A DNA stretch of 64,000 bases from positions 46,197 to 110,196 of the forward strand of contig CAICTM010000130.1 in the NCBI GenBank assembly GCA_903772945.1. The letters are read 5' to 3'. The position numbers and the translations under genes are program-made. Shown here piece after piece: positions 9,973 to 21,452 of the stretch (positions within the stretch are counted from its first letter, which is position 1; every line of letters begins with the position of its first letter). Below the pieces are notes generated by a model. The model saw nothing but the letters and a program-made list of their open reading frames with translations, made no database searches and was not told the DNA's origin. The stretch comes from Seminavis robusta (lineage: Eukaryota > Bacillariophyta > Bacillariophyceae > Naviculales > Naviculaceae).

Positions 9973-11739
9973 TTACAGCGCCTCCATGAAGCACACGATG
10001 GTTGCACTTGATTGTGCATAGCAAGATACAACAGGAACGAAGCCTTCAACGTCGAAAAGCAGGGAGCCTTTTAGGCCATCAGCAATAGTCAAGGGAACGC
10101 CGTCATCCACAGATATGGAGAGTCTGCCATTGTTTACCTCCTCTGGAGAAAGATCAAGAGTAAAATGGAGTTTGTGTTGCCCAGATCCAAGACACATGCC
10201 ACCAGTGTTGGCTAGTCCATCGCGATAAATATGGCCTGATACTCCACCCATACCAAAGCAGGAAGGCTGTTCTCCACAATTCTTGCAAATATCCAACGTT
10301 GCAGACGATTTTGCCACTCCAACAACAACACCATTGCGATTTTGCCCTCTATTAATACCTCGCCCTCCTCTACCTCGCCCTCCTCTACCTCGCCCTCCTC
10401 TACCTCGCCCTCCGCTGTCTCCAAACCCTGTTGCTGGGGCTCCAAAGGGGGGTGGGCTTGGACTACCAAAACCACCAGTGGGTGGAGGTGACCCGAAAGG
10501 AGAATTGTTGGCGGGACCTCGCCCTCCGCTGCCTCCAAACCCGGGTGCTGGGGCTCCAAAGGGGGGTGGGCTCGTACTACCAAAACCACCAGTGGGTGGA
10601 GGTGACCCGAAAGGAGAATTGTTGGCGGGACCTCCAAACGGGGGTGATGCCCCAAACGCGGGTGCTGCTGTCCCAAAAGGAGCTGGGCTTGTTCCGGAAG
10701 CAGCATTGTTACCATCACTGGATTCTGCGCCACCAAGTGTATCGGCAGTAATAATCCACTGGTATTTGTGACCATCGAGAAGCCGACAGTATTTCAGTTT
10801 GTCCGTTTTCCAAGAGCCTTCATTTGGCTGCCGGGGAGAGCATGTATCTGAATTACTTTCACACCAGATTGGATGGGAGAGATACTTCCCAAAGGGCAAC
10901 CGGTATTTTGCATTTACCGCTTGTACCCTGTATGCTTCTGCCAGTTGGACAATGTCTGTCAGACCAGAAGGAGCAACAGAGTCAGCCAACTCCTCAGGTT
11001 TGATCCAATGTAGCTTTATGTGCTCTTTCACCATTGCTTTGGCAGCCTCTTGGCGGTTTGCTTCTTTCTTTGACCAACGCTGGACCATTTGAAACCGCGT
11101 GAACTCTTGTAGTAGAAATGGAGGATCCTCATCCCTGAGAACCTGTCCCAGCACGGATGAGCTCAAAGAACACAGAACATCTTCATTCAAACTCTCGCTT
11201 GATCGTTCCACATCCAATTTCTGGTAGATGATGGACAAGGCCGCCTGGAACACATCCTTGGATATAGCTGGGCCCTCCTGAGCACAAGCCTCCATGACAG
11301 CAAAGGACAATGATGGCATTCTCGTAACACAATCTTGCATGCAGCTGTTGACTCTGTGACATAGCTTTGGAAGGTTGTAGTATGCTGCAGCTGCTGTCAA
11401 GGAGACTAGAACTTGGAATTCATCCACCTTTGCGGGTACATTCTTCAAGAGCTTGACTTCATTGGTGTAGATGTGCTCGACAACTGCATTGACAACTGCT
11501 CCGGGAAAATCAACCTCAATGGTAGGACTGGAGTTCTCAGAGAAGCTTCCAGTTAACATGGTCTTGAAAACCTTGCTTCGAGCACAGAGAATCACCCGAT
11601 GGGCGGGTACTTTGATGCCATCATTGGCCACCAAAGTCACATCAGAAAATGTTTGGTCCTTTAACACAGTGGAAAGGCCAGCCTCAAGGGAGACTTCAGC
11701 ATCCACACCTTCCATGAGTTCATAGGCACGAGACATCAT
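9973..11739 (-). CDS. BTB-BACK protein with FG-repeat/RGG insert and SPRY-like end
   Basis: An intact 588-codon single exon. Residues ~24-135 are a BTB/POZ domain (FSDVTLVANDGIKVPAHRVI, then SKVFKTMLTG and VVEHIYTNEV). Residues ~136-250 look like a BACK region. From ~310 comes a C-terminal beta domain resembling SPRY/B30.2 (KYQWIITADT ... VVVGVAKSSATLDI ... LHFTLDLSPEEVNNGRLSI ... EGFVPVVSCY). Between the second and third of these strands is an insert of ~130 residues with 11 FG dipeptides in PFG/GFG contexts, then an Arg-Gly box built of GRGRGG units. The paralogue at 16709 lacks the insert. BTB-BACK proteins commonly act as CUL3 substrate adaptors; FG and RGG tracts favour nucleoporin, condensate or RNA contacts. 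That role here is inference. A duplicate Met at codons 1-2 leaves the start trivially ambiguous. Confidence 0.85.
   Translation of the reverse strand: MMSRAYELMEGVDAEVSLEAGLSTVLKDQTFSDVTLVANDGIKVPAHRVILCARSKVFKTMLTGSFSENSSPTIEVDFPGAVVNAVVEHIYTNEVKLLKNVPAKVDEFQVLVSLTAAAAYYNLPKLCHRVNSCMQDCVTRMPSLSFAVMEACAQEGPAISKDVFQAALSIIYQKLDVERSSESLNEDVLCSLSSSVLGQVLRDEDPPFLLQEFTRFQMVQRWSKKEANRQEAAKAMVKEHIKLHWIKPEELADSVAPSGLTDIVQLAEAYRVQAVNAKYRLPFGKYLSHPIWCESNSDTCSPRQPNEGSWKTDKLKYCRLLDGHKYQWIITADTLGGAESSDGNNAASGTSPAPFGTAAPAFGASPPFGGPANNSPFGSPPPTGGFGSTSPPPFGAPAPGFGGSGGRGPANNSPFGSPPPTGGFGSPSPPPFGAPATGFGDSGGRGRGGRGRGGRGRGGRGINRGQNRNGVVVGVAKSSATLDICKNCGEQPSCFGMGGVSGHIYRDGLANTGGMCLGSGQHKLHFTLDLSPEEVNNGRLSISVDDGVPLTIADGLKGSLLFDVEGFVPVVSCYAQSSATIVCFMEAL
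10440..10680 (-). repeat. 114-bp in-frame duplication within the FG insert
   Basis: The DNA for the FG-rich insert contains two near-identical copies 114 bp apart (for example the ACCACCAGTGGGTGGAGGTG segment at 10471 and 10585). One unit is 38 codons and keeps frame, giving two copies of a PANNSPFGSPPPTGGFGS block. Next to it (about 10360-10415) is a short TACCTCGCCCTCCTC tandem run encoding the RGG box. Confidence 0.85.
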
Positions 11740-14115
11740 TGTTGTCCTCGGTTGAACGTGTTGCTGGGATATTGATCTCGTCGTTCTTTGATCTGCTGCT
11801 GGGTGGTGTTTTGTTGTGAGCTTTTTATAACCTTATGATGTTTTGCCAAGCATTGGCAAGCATTGATTGGCTTGACCAAGTGGCACTACTACAGATATGC
11901 CTGCAGTAGCTACTCTATTAATGGCTCTATTAATAGTACATGTAGAGCGAGGCATCATCCCAGTTGTTGGACGACTAGGTAGCTAGCTACCGGTGCTGTA
12001 GTAAAAACGCGTTTGTGACCGTGACAGATGCTCTGGTCTTGGGGGATGCGTACACTATGTATCTGTACCAGCGCTGTACGTAACTTGAAGAACTAACGCG
12101 CCTGTAATTTTTTGGAGGCGTGTGTCTGGGAAGGAATGAGAATCGAATGATGGCTTCGATGCAATCTTCAATCGAATGAGAGATTGTTGCCATGTTGCCA
12201 TACTTTTACGGTGCTGTAGCGAAGGACCAGCTGCATCGTTTGCGCATCTTGGGTACGACTTGCCTCCTGCGTTCATGTACGGTACTACCGGTAATAGTGA
12301 CAGTCGATTAGCTCGTACTCGGTTGCTGGGGCTGTCCAAAGTGAAAGTGGTCCACTGCGATCCAAGCTTGAAGATTCCTCCAGATGCACTGAAACTTTAG
12401 CAAGCTCTCACTGGCTAGCTAGTAGAGGGTTGGAACCTGACACGCTGCAAGTGCCAACTGGAGCTATCAAGTTTCGGAAGAGCATGCCTCGACCAACCAT
12501 CCAGCTTGGTTTTCACCATGGAGGTGAATAAAACTATCAACCGAAGAACCCAAGGCTGCTCGATCCCTTACCACCAACCACCAATGCAGAGAACAGCTTG
12601 AAGAGCTAACGCAACCGTAACTTTGGATGGAAATGTCGCGATCTTCTCGACGGTGGAAAGGAAGCGAATCAAATCGCATGGAAGACCGATAGCCCTGTTG
12701 GCAAGCTGACCAATCTTTGTGCTGATGGTGCCACCAACCTTGCTTTGGCACACATCCAAACGCTCCAAATCCAGGAGTTCATATATCTCTTCAGAAATAA
12801 ATGGTCCCGTTGACATTTGTGTGCTGGAGTCGCAAATGTCTCAAGGCGCCACCATGACTACAGTTCTAGCTAGCGCTGTCATTGCGAAGGAGCCCGTTCT
12901 CGGTCTTTCAATTTTGATGACCACTGTTTGCTTTGACCTCAAGAGCTTGCATGCCACTCCTCGGAAGCATCTCGCGAATCTAGTCCAACCGCTTATCCTC
13001 GCGTCATTCTTTGGGATGGGACTCTGGGATGACTCTTCAAATGGTTTGCATACGGATACTTTGAACTGTTCCGTACAAGCCAGACAGGCGAATTGTTGGA
13101 ATGGATTTGCCCGTCAAATGGCTGATTCAAGTTCGAACCATCCTTCTTGGCAGGGCCGGAAGCTTTGAGGGCACCACCAGGGATCCATGCCAATGAATCA
13201 AAAGCAGGACATGTGGCAGACGATGTAGTGCCACTGGAACCAAAAGAGGCTACAGCTGATGTGACTTGTGACTTGTCTGGGGGTGGACGAAGAGCCAAAG
13301 AAATGGCAATATGATGCCGTCCGATGGCGACGCTTTCCGTGCCTCAATCAGTTTCTTTGCTTGCGTCTTTTGTGGGACGTGGGATGTCCGTTTTGCTGTT
13401 GGGACGAGACAACGTTGGCTTGGGGGCAGTGGTGTTCATGGTCATGCTTTGAATGGCCCCAAACCGCAGATCCACAAAAGACTCGATCGAGGACACAACC
13501 TGCGTTTCGACCGATCTGCAAAGCCCCCTCACGATCTTCCTATTCGATGTTACGACTCTCAAAGTATAGACAAGGATTACGCCGACTTTAATCCAGGAGC
13601 AGGTTTGGAAGACAAGAGCGGCCGGGGTAAGCACTCGTTTCTTCCGTAACATGCAAATTCGAGTTCCTCTTGATGGCGGTCGTTGCTGTATTGATGGTGG
13701 GTGAACTCGACTCATCATTGAGCTTCGTCTGCTTCTGCTTCTACCTATGGCTCCAGGAGAGGCATTCATATCGCGTTCGTCGGCTTCCGTCGTCGTTTGC
13801 TGGTAACCGTGTCCGCAGCTCCTAGTCAAAGATCCACTTCGTTTGCTCTTTGATCATAGATGCGAGGATGCAATCGCCTTTGACTCTTTTTCAATTGTGC
13901 ATCAAGACGTGGAGCGCGTGAATTGTTTTTGCCATGTTTTTGTCGTGGCCGCAAGTGCAATGCAACTGTCGCCGGTCTACGGACTTCGTTGCTAGCAGTG
14001 GCCACGAACGAGACTTCGATTTCGTTGTTTCGTTCTTTTCCAAATTTCGTCATGCACCACTGGGCTTCAGTAAGGAGCGCACCAGAACTTCTTACCAGTA
14101 GTCCAGTGCTCCTAG
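11740..14115. other. Long gap, no recognisable gene
   Basis: About 2.4 kb between the BTB gene start and the 3' end of the MBOAT gene. It includes the BTB promoter and TAGCTAGCTA motifs near 11979 and 12411. Open frames exist (12568-12816 -, 12719-13168 +, 13311-13649 +, 13344-13829 -, 13826-14140 -), but they overlap in antisense, have no family signature I recognise, and show no consistent splice pattern. Some may be decayed exons. No feature is claimed. Confidence 0.4.
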
Positions 14116-16029
14116 CTACTGCGCCTTGGATGGATACCAAGCGAGGAATGGGAAACCAACGCTAAAGTCATGGAAGAAGCCAATTTCCAAGTACTCATCC
14201 GTGAACCAGTGACTGATGGGCAAGGCTGTTAAAAGGGAGGAAAGCCAATGGCAAAGATGAGTGAAAAGCAGAATGGGCCCACCGTTGCCAGACAGGCACA
14301 AGTAAGCATGCTGACGCACCAGTCAAGAGCACGAGGGCTGTTATGATTGGTCTCGGCAAGTTTTTGCTCGTCCATTGAATGACAGGATGATTGGACAGTA
14401 GATTTTCCAAGATAATCACAACCGCATTCCAAAGGAAGAAATTCAAATGGTTCCCGTAGGTGGGAGTGTAGTCCAACCCGTCAATCATCGTCAAGGCAAC
14501 GAGAATGTACTCGTGAAACAAGCCACTGACGGCAAACGTAGCCAAACCTGCCATTCCCCGCGAAAATCCGTTTTTTCTCATTGGAATGTAGACACCCCCT
14601 GTATGCAAAGCGAGAAAGCCGATGCAAGAGTGATGTGAGTGATGCTGGTCTGATTGCACCCATTGTGACGGCATAAGTCCGGCACATACATACATACCTT
14701 GAGTACAATGTGGACCAGTTCATTCCACCGCCTTCCCCAAAAGTCAGACGGACTTGTGGATTGTGTCAGGGGATTATTGCTGACCAGGATGACACTTTTC
14801 CCACTGGCACCCTCCAGCAAGACACCCACAGCCAGAGTTCCAGCATCGAGACATCTCCCCATCAAATCTAAAGCCAAAACAAACAAAGCGTGAGTTGCGC
14901 AGTTGCCATTTCCGTTGCCCAAAGCAAACACAGTGTCTAGCCCAGCTATAGCTAGGACGTATATTATACGTACATCCCATGGCATAATTGTTGACTATAT
15001 TTTGCCATTGAAACAAGTCCCAAACCGTCTGGACTGGCTGCCTCGGAACCAACTCGAAATTGACGTGGATCATCAGGCCCAAAAAGACACCAAGAAACAG
15101 CAACGACATCAAGGTGGTCCTGGCGTATTGGGAAAATTTCTCGGGCGACGAGGGAATCACCTTCCCCGTTGTGGTATCCAACTGAAACTGCAGTGGGGAC
15201 ACGTAGTAACTGACAAAGCTCCACACATCACGGTCGACCAAGGGTGGTAATGTGTTGTGAATGGCTACCGTACATTCATAAATGCAGCGGGTAACAAAAA
15301 GAATACAAAGAGTTGTCAGCCAATTGGACATCTAGCTAGCTGCCTTAGTAGTGCTTGCTTGCTTGCTTGTACTCACCCATCATGCACCGAAAGACCACCA
15401 CCGTCAGAGACGCCGAGATCCCAATGACTTTGCGAGAGGAGCCAAAACCAGCTGGTGGTTGGCAATCACGAGGTGAACCTCCCGGGACTCGCTAGAACGA
15501 GGTAGACGTAGAATCCCCTTTTAATTTTTAGCTTATTCTTTTGTGTCATCCCATGTCTACATCGTACTGCACATCGGCCTCCGTTCGCAGACTTGGGCCG
15601 TATTGTGTACGCCTAGAAAGAGTGCAGCACGGAGTGGAACGTACAAGAGCATTGGAAAAATCAGACCGTATCCCACCAGATACGAGGACGCGGATCCGCG
15701 TTGCAGGACAATCATGTAATAGACTGTGACAGCCGTGAAAGCATTGATCGCAGTGAGAATACTGAGTATCTGTTTTCATCCATTCATCCAACGAGACAAG
15801 AGACGATGGTGAGAGAGAGAAAGTGGACCAAATGCCAAGGCGCCACCAAACAGACATAACGACGTACCACGACCATTTGCTTCCAGAAAGTTGGATGAGG
15901 AAGCACCAGACCAATAGATCCATACTCGAGTACTGGAATGCGAAAGACCGGTTCTCGTGTTTCTTGCTCGATTCTCTCGTGGAGGAGAGCTTGGATCCAC
16001 TCCAATAATATCACCACCATTGTTGTCAT
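14116..16029 (-). CDS. MBOAT acyltransferase, wax-synthase-like, seven exons
   Basis: Manual exons on the minus strand: 16029-15868, 15769-15568, 15451-15377, 15264-14974, 14867-14694, 14598-14320, 14225-14116. Every junction keeps phase (total 431 codons including stop); the exon 2/3 junction and the donor of exon 5 are the least certain. The product is ~430 residues, highly hydrophobic, with ~8 membrane spans. The diagnostic segments are STSPSDFWGRRWNELVH, the DFWGRRWN block of wax synthases and DGAT1-like enzymes, and FAVSGLFHEY, which holds the MBOAT active-site His. Enzymes of this group transfer an acyl chain from acyl-CoA to a fatty alcohol, diacylglycerol or sterol in the ER. The DFWGRRWN wording and the length near 430 favour the wax-synthase branch, but the acceptor cannot be fixed from sequence. 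A CTAGCTAG run lies in the third intron. Confidence 0.8.
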
Positions 16030-16708
16030 TTTCTACTTTTGTTGGCTCTTAGCTGGTCTACAGTAGGACTCTAATATCACCATTGTTGTCTTCTATTTTG
16101 TTGGCTGTTGGTCTACAGGACGGTGCTTCATGACCTCTTTGGATCTTTCTAAGATAATAATAATATTCTACTAGTACCGATAGGCCCCTCGCAAACTAAA
16201 CCCCCCTAGCTAGTAGGTAAGGGGTACCTGGTACCACGTGCTGTGTACCGAAGTTGGTTAACGGGGGTTTAGAGTAGGTACATTATCTCCGGAAGCCAGC
16301 CGGGGCCAGGCTTAAGCAAATAAGAGTCAAAATTCAGGACTAGGTTCTATAGGAGGGTCAGGGGCGAGAAATTGAGGGCCATTACAGGGGCCAAAAGGTT
16401 TGGCTTTGCAGGATCCATGGAGAGTGGTTTGGTGCCAATCTGGTTGGCTGCTTGTAGGCATCAAAATGTGGAAATCATGGAAGAGTGCTTCAAGAAGAGA
16501 TCCAGGAACCTACATTACATACATTGGAACTAACATGAATAGCTACGGTAGCCGCTAACTGCTGGATTATATGCTTTTACTGTTGTTCCCGTTTTGAAAA
16601 TATTCAGAAACCATAGGGCTCCAAAATCATGCAGGAACTTGGAAGGGGAACATAACTGGTGCCTCTTGCTGTTTGTTGTTGCTCCGATGGGACAGGGAGC
16701 TGGGTTTT
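16030..16708. other. Intergenic between MBOAT promoter and BTB gene 3' end
   Basis: No coding sequence is recognised. It holds a CCTAGCTAGTAGG motif at about 16206 and a near-palindromic GGGTACCTGGTACC at about 16220. The 16000-16140 part contains a short duplicated segment (CACCATTGTTGTC ... TTTTGTTGGCT, twice). Confidence 0.5.
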
Positions 16709-18139
16709 CTAAACCACCTCCTCAATGCTGAGGATCTTTGCACTAGTTCCACCATTTCCACCATAGCATGAGACCACTGGAACATACCCATCAGTGTTAA
16801 GGTGTGTCTTCATGTTGCGGGTGATAATAACAGAAGCAGCACCATTCACAGAAATGGAGAAACTGCCATTGTTTGCTTCATCATGAGAAAGATCAAGTGT
16901 AACTGTGACATGGGACCCATTGCCAAATTTTGCACCATCACCAGTGAACTCTTTCTGTGCTCCTGAGTAATATGCATATCCATTGGCTCCATAGACAGCC
17001 CAGCATGATGGCTGACATCCACAATAATTGTTGATATTAAGTGTTGCAGAATGTTTGGCCACACCAATCATAATACAGTCAGCAGCTTTGCTACCAGAAG
17101 TACAAATGGCCCACATATATTTGCATCCATTGACAAGGGGGGGACATGTCATTTTGTCACTCTTCCAACCACAGGCCACAGAGAAAGTATCTGTGTTGCT
17201 TCCACTCCAGACTGGCTTTGCAATACTCATTGCCTTTTCATCAAAGCACACTCCATATTTGCGTTTTGCTTTTATAGCTTGCTGCTTGTAAGCGTCGGCC
17301 AGATGTTTGATATCTACAAGCCCAGATGGAGCAACAGAGTTGGCCAATACTTCAGGACAAACCAAATGCAGTTTCAAGTGGTCTTTCACCAGGTCTTTGG
17401 CAAAGGCTAGCCGTTCCTCTTGGTCACTTGAAGCACCTTCAGACCACAGTTGAACCATTTCAAAGCGCTTGTACTCTGGCACCTTGGAGTTTTCATCACT
17501 GAGAATGACCGACAGAACTGAGGAGCTCAAAGAACTCAAAACTCTTTCATTCAATCTCTCAAACTTGTTTTGTCGGATGTGGGACAAGACCATCTCAAGC
17601 AAATTGTTGGATATAGCAGGGTGTTCCTGAGCACATGCCTCCAACACAGCAAAGGACATGGATGGAAACTTTTTGACATATGTTTCCATGATGTTGTTAG
17701 CACTGTCACATAAGTTTGGGAGATTGTAGTAGGCCGCAGCTGCTGTCAAGGAGATAAGCATTTGAAATTCCTCCTGACCATGATCTGAGATGTCACCCTT
17801 TTCCTCCACATCTTCCACATTTTCCACCTTGTCTGGGTTAAGTTCTGTAAGCAGCTTGACGTTGCTGGTGTAGATATACTCAACAACTGCATTGACAACT
17901 GCTCCAGGAAAATTAACCTCAATAGATGGGCTTGTGGCCTCTGAGAAGTTTCCCATCAACATTGTCTCCAACACCTTGCTTCGGACTGCGAGCAACACTC
18001 GATTGGCAGGCACTTGGACACCATCACTGGCTACCAATGTCACATCATGAAATGTTTCATTATCCAATGCTGCTGCAACAGAAGTTGCAAGGGAGACTTC
18101 TGTCCCGAGACTTCCCATGAGTTTGTAGGCACTGGACAT
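16709..18139 (-). CDS. BTB-BACK protein with SPRY-like C-terminal domain
   Basis: A single intact exon of 477 codons from the ATG at 18139; an upstream in-frame ATG at 18196 is less likely because MSSAYKLMGSLGTEVSLA aligns directly with the start of the paralogue at 11739. BTB/POZ occupies ~20-140 (FHDVTLVASDGVQVPANRVL, VVEYIYTSNVKLL) with an extra acidic loop (VENVEDVEEKGDISDHGQEE) absent from the paralogue. A BACK-like helical region follows to ~260, then a SPRY-like domain at ~300-470 (KYMWAICTSG, IMIGVAKHSATLNI, VTVTLDLSHDEANNGSFSI, DGYVPVVSCYGG). This is probably a CUL3-type adaptor by family analogy. It lacks the FG/RGG insert of its neighbour, so the two give a clean before-and-after comparison. 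Confidence 0.85.
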   Translation of the reverse strand: MSSAYKLMGSLGTEVSLATSVAAALDNETFHDVTLVASDGVQVPANRVLLAVRSKVLETMLMGNFSEATSPSIEVNFPGAVVNAVVEYIYTSNVKLLTELNPDKVENVEDVEEKGDISDHGQEEFQMLISLTAAAAYYNLPNLCDSANNIMETYVKKFPSMSFAVLEACAQEHPAISNNLLEMVLSHIRQNKFERLNERVLSSLSSSVLSVILSDENSKVPEYKRFEMVQLWSEGASSDQEERLAFAKDLVKDHLKLHLVCPEVLANSVAPSGLVDIKHLADAYKQQAIKAKRKYGVCFDEKAMSIAKPVWSGSNTDTFSVACGWKSDKMTCPPLVNGCKYMWAICTSGSKAADCIMIGVAKHSATLNINNYCGCQPSCWAVYGANGYAYYSGAQKEFTGDGAKFGNGSHVTVTLDLSHDEANNGSFSISVNGAASVIITRNMKTHLNTDGYVPVVSCYGGNGGTSAKILSIEEVV

Positions 18140-20095
18140 GGTTGCTTGTGAAACTATGGAATGAATGAAGTGATGGCAAAACAAGTCACCGAACACACTG
18201 TTTTGTTCGGCTCAATGAACAAGAAATGAGACAATTTGCCGATAGCAATCACTGGGAGGCTCGCCTCTCTGCATGTGATTCATCCGTTTCACGCTACATA
18301 AGATGCGGGTTTCCCTGACGTATGCTCGACTCAACTGGCACACCGGCGCCGTATGATTGTGTCTGGAGCATTCGTTCCCGTGTACATGCCTCATAGGAAA
18401 GCGTCAGGGTTGTCGCCTGCACTCGGATGCAACTGAAATCCTGGTATAGTAGTGTGATTGCGCCTGCCGCACCATGGAGCATTCGTTCCCGCGAAGATTC
18501 CCTCTGTTTCGACCTAGTAGCCAGGACAGTGTCGACGGGGTTACTTTCCGAGTTGCAGCTTCAAGGGAGTTGTCTGCACTTGGAACAGCAGAAGCGCATT
18601 CTCAAAAGGGCTTTTCGCGTGACCGATTGAGAGAGATCGTCGATTGCCGCTAGCATGTGCTTCTAAAGATGAGTTTCAAAGTTCTGACACACGGGGATGA
18701 ACCGTTCGTCGTTTCGCAGTTCCAAATCAACGCCCGATTCATACACGAAAGAGAGCATCCGGTGAAATACTGTACCGTATGGTAGATTGCTTGACGAGAG
18801 GAATGAACGTCAAGACAGCCAAGCTGCCATCCATAGGTGAACCGGCACCCGCGGTGGAATCGAATCCACGTGGAGGAATGGATTTTCTTCTACATGTAGA
18901 ACGCCGATTCCTTATCATTACGATGTTTTGTGTTCGGAGGGGTCCGTCGTGAGCGAGGATCGTTCTAGTATACATTGAGTGAGGTTCCTACGATTCTAGC
19001 CGATGAAGTTGTAGGCATTTCCTTCGTCGTTGTAACGACGTGAACCTCGTATCTCAAGCAACAGTGGGTACCGTATCTCTCGTGCTGGGTGGAACCGACT
19101 TGTGCTTTTGTGTGAATGCCACTCTAGCCGATGCCGTTGTGGGCCTTTGCTTCGTCGTTACAATGACGTAAAGCTCGTCGCTCAATAGTACTCGTAGGAG
19201 CAACGTATTGTAGTATCCATTAACTATGCTTCACCGTTTCCTTCTCTCTCCTGCTGGGCGGGACAGCGTCGTTGTGAATGTTGCTAAGATCGCCATGCAC
19301 AGCTTGTGCCCTCTTTTCTTTTGCCGACTGTTTGGCGGCTGCGAGATGGCCCAAGTTTGTCATGGTGTTGTCGCTGAGGCTTCCGTCAAGCTTCAGGTTC
19401 GACGTTGCAGGTGCGCTTCATGCCATTGGTGCTACCGTACCAGTACCAGTATGGCATACGTGTACAAGTGAACCAGAGGTGCGATACTCCAACCGAGAGG
19501 TTGCGCACCAATATCAACGGAAGAACGTGCAAGCTCTTGGGCGACTTCCAGTAAGATTAACTCTGAACGCCATTCTCATAAACAATGATGGCATTGTTGC
19601 GAATGGTTCATGGCTGACAACAAAATCGTGCCTGGTTTGGCTCACTGGCAAATAAAACTGAAAGCCTCGAGTGCTTTTTGTTCCGATATTTTGCGGAATG
19701 ATGATGACGTGAGCATGAGAGCACGAGCCGTTGTTGAGGCACTATCCTTGCTTTAGATGATCTGACTGGTGGCAACCGCCGAAGCACAGTCTAAATCTAA
19801 CATGTGTTCGGGATGGTACTTAGGTCAGCTGTTGTGCCGCCCTCGTGCAGTACGGATTTAGCTATAGCAGACTTCCTACTGACTGTTGTAGCCATCCAAC
19901 TCTATCTGCCACGATTGATCTTGGCCAAAAGAAGAAGATCGAGACTTGGATTCGCAGCTTTCTCATTCTTTATTTATTTTCTTTCTTCTTCTTTGTGACG
20001 CAAAAACAGTGACCGTCGATCATCTGTTTGGGTAACAAGAAGCTCTCGACAATTAAATTGTCCCAACGAATAATAGTTAGACTACAATACCCACC
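18140..20095. other. Long intergenic region with degenerate direct repeats
   Basis: No gene recognised in ~1.95 kb. Two diverged copies of a ~62-bp segment starting TCTAGCCGATG and containing TTCGTCGTT occur at 18995-19057 and 19123-19185. AGCATTCGTTCCCG occurs twice (near 18367 and 18478). Small frames such as 19226-19471 and 19278-19655 overlap each other and have no signature. The right end must contain the promoter of the gene at 20096. Confidence 0.5.
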
Positions 20096-21452
20096 ATGAA
20101 GATCTCTGTTCTGTCTCTTGGCTATGCCTTGTTGGCTTTGCAGTCAGAACACGTGGGGGCGGGTGGGTTTCGAAATCTTCATGGTAAGCAAGTGTCAGGT
20201 TTCATGCGAAAGAAAAGAATACCAAATCTCACTTTTTCTCTTTTCTTATCCAATCCTTTCTCCTTGTATGAACTTAGCCACTGCGGCTCCCACCTTTACT
20301 CCAACGACTGACACTCTGACAGACTCGAATGCCACAAGCACCAACGCAACAATGGCGCCATCCACCGACTCTCCCACATCTGCTCCTCCGCCCACAGATC
20401 CACCTGCTACAGCTCCTCCCACGAGCCGCCCCACCGGTGTCCCGTCCACATCTCCTTCACTGGCGCCCATTGCTCCCGTTCCACCCAATGACTTGTGTGC
20501 CAATGCCCAAGGTCCCTTGGCCATTGTCGCTCCCGTCAAGGCAGGAACGTTGCCCGATCTCTTTGTCCACGGCACCACGCGAGGAGCTAGTAAGGATGTG
20601 ACAGTGGGACGATGTGGTGTGGAAATTACCAGTCCCGGTGTGTGGTATACAGTGACCGGCACGGGGAGTCGCATGACCATTTCCACTTGCAGCGAAGATA
20701 CGGAACTCGATTCCAAATTATCCGTCTTTTCCGGAAGTAGTTGCGGCGCCTTGTCTTGTGTGGCAGGCAACGACGATGGGACCAACTCGACTGGACGATA
20801 CTGTAATGTCCACCGCTACGCCAGTTCCACGTACTGGGTATCCGAACTGGGACAGAACTATTACATTCTCGTGCACGGATTCTCCAATCGCGTCGGAGAC
20901 TTTGCACTGTCTGTGGAAGGACACAATGATCGCATGGAACTGGCCGTTCAAATGGCCGTCGGTGACACGGCGCAAGGGGATACCTTGACGGCAAGTTTCA
21001 ATCTCTACGATTTGCTCTCAAGTCAATGTGGCTATGACGACAAGGAATTCTACGGCCAGTACTACGATGGACCGGAAGATCGTGTCCCACGAGGATTATG
21101 GTACAAGGTTGTGGGGACGGGTGGTCCGCTCCAAGCACAAGTGTGTCTTCCCGGTACTCGGCTGCATGTTTTTGCTGGTGACAACAACGATAATTGCATT
21201 GGTGGAGATACGTATACCCGCGATTGTTCCACGTTTGCCTGGGATTCCAGCCCCGGTGTCACATACTACGTTATTGTCCACAGCCTCTTTCGAGTGTTGT
21301 TGCCCTATGGGGAATACAACGATGACCGATACAACAATCCACAATTTTGGAATGAAGATACCATTCCCAACTTTTCCAAACCATTCGAACTTGCCATTAC
21401 CGGCGGCAGCGATTCTGTTACCATTAGTCGAAGCAAGGATTTGTTCAATTAG
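20096..21452 (+). CDS. Secreted protein with tandem beta-rich extracellular domains, two exons
   Basis: Exon 1 is 20096-20183 and exon 2 is 20278-21452; the 94-bp intron begins GTAAGC and ends TTAG, and joins in frame (420 residues). MKISVLSLGYALLALQS is a clear signal peptide. Residues ~30-95 are a Thr/Pro/Ser linker (PTDPPATAPPTSRPTGVPS). Two related domains follow: the first has NDLCANAQGPLAI, GTTRGA, SPGVWYTVTGTGS, LSVFSGSSCG, CVAGNDDG and YYILVHGF; the second repeats the pattern with RGLWYKVVGTGG, LHVFAGDNN and YYVIVHSL. This motif order is common in secreted diatom and bacterial surface proteins related to PPC-like beta sandwiches. Probably cell-wall or extracellular; no enzyme site is seen. 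Confidence 0.85.

Noticed and set aside
10283-10771. A 162-codon proline/glycine-rich frame on the plus strand
   Set aside because: It is the antisense of the FG/RGG insert of the BTB gene; low complexity explains its openness.
13311-14140. Overlapping frames of 100-160 codons on both strands
   Set aside because: No domain, no splice support and mutual antisense overlap; cannot choose a strand.
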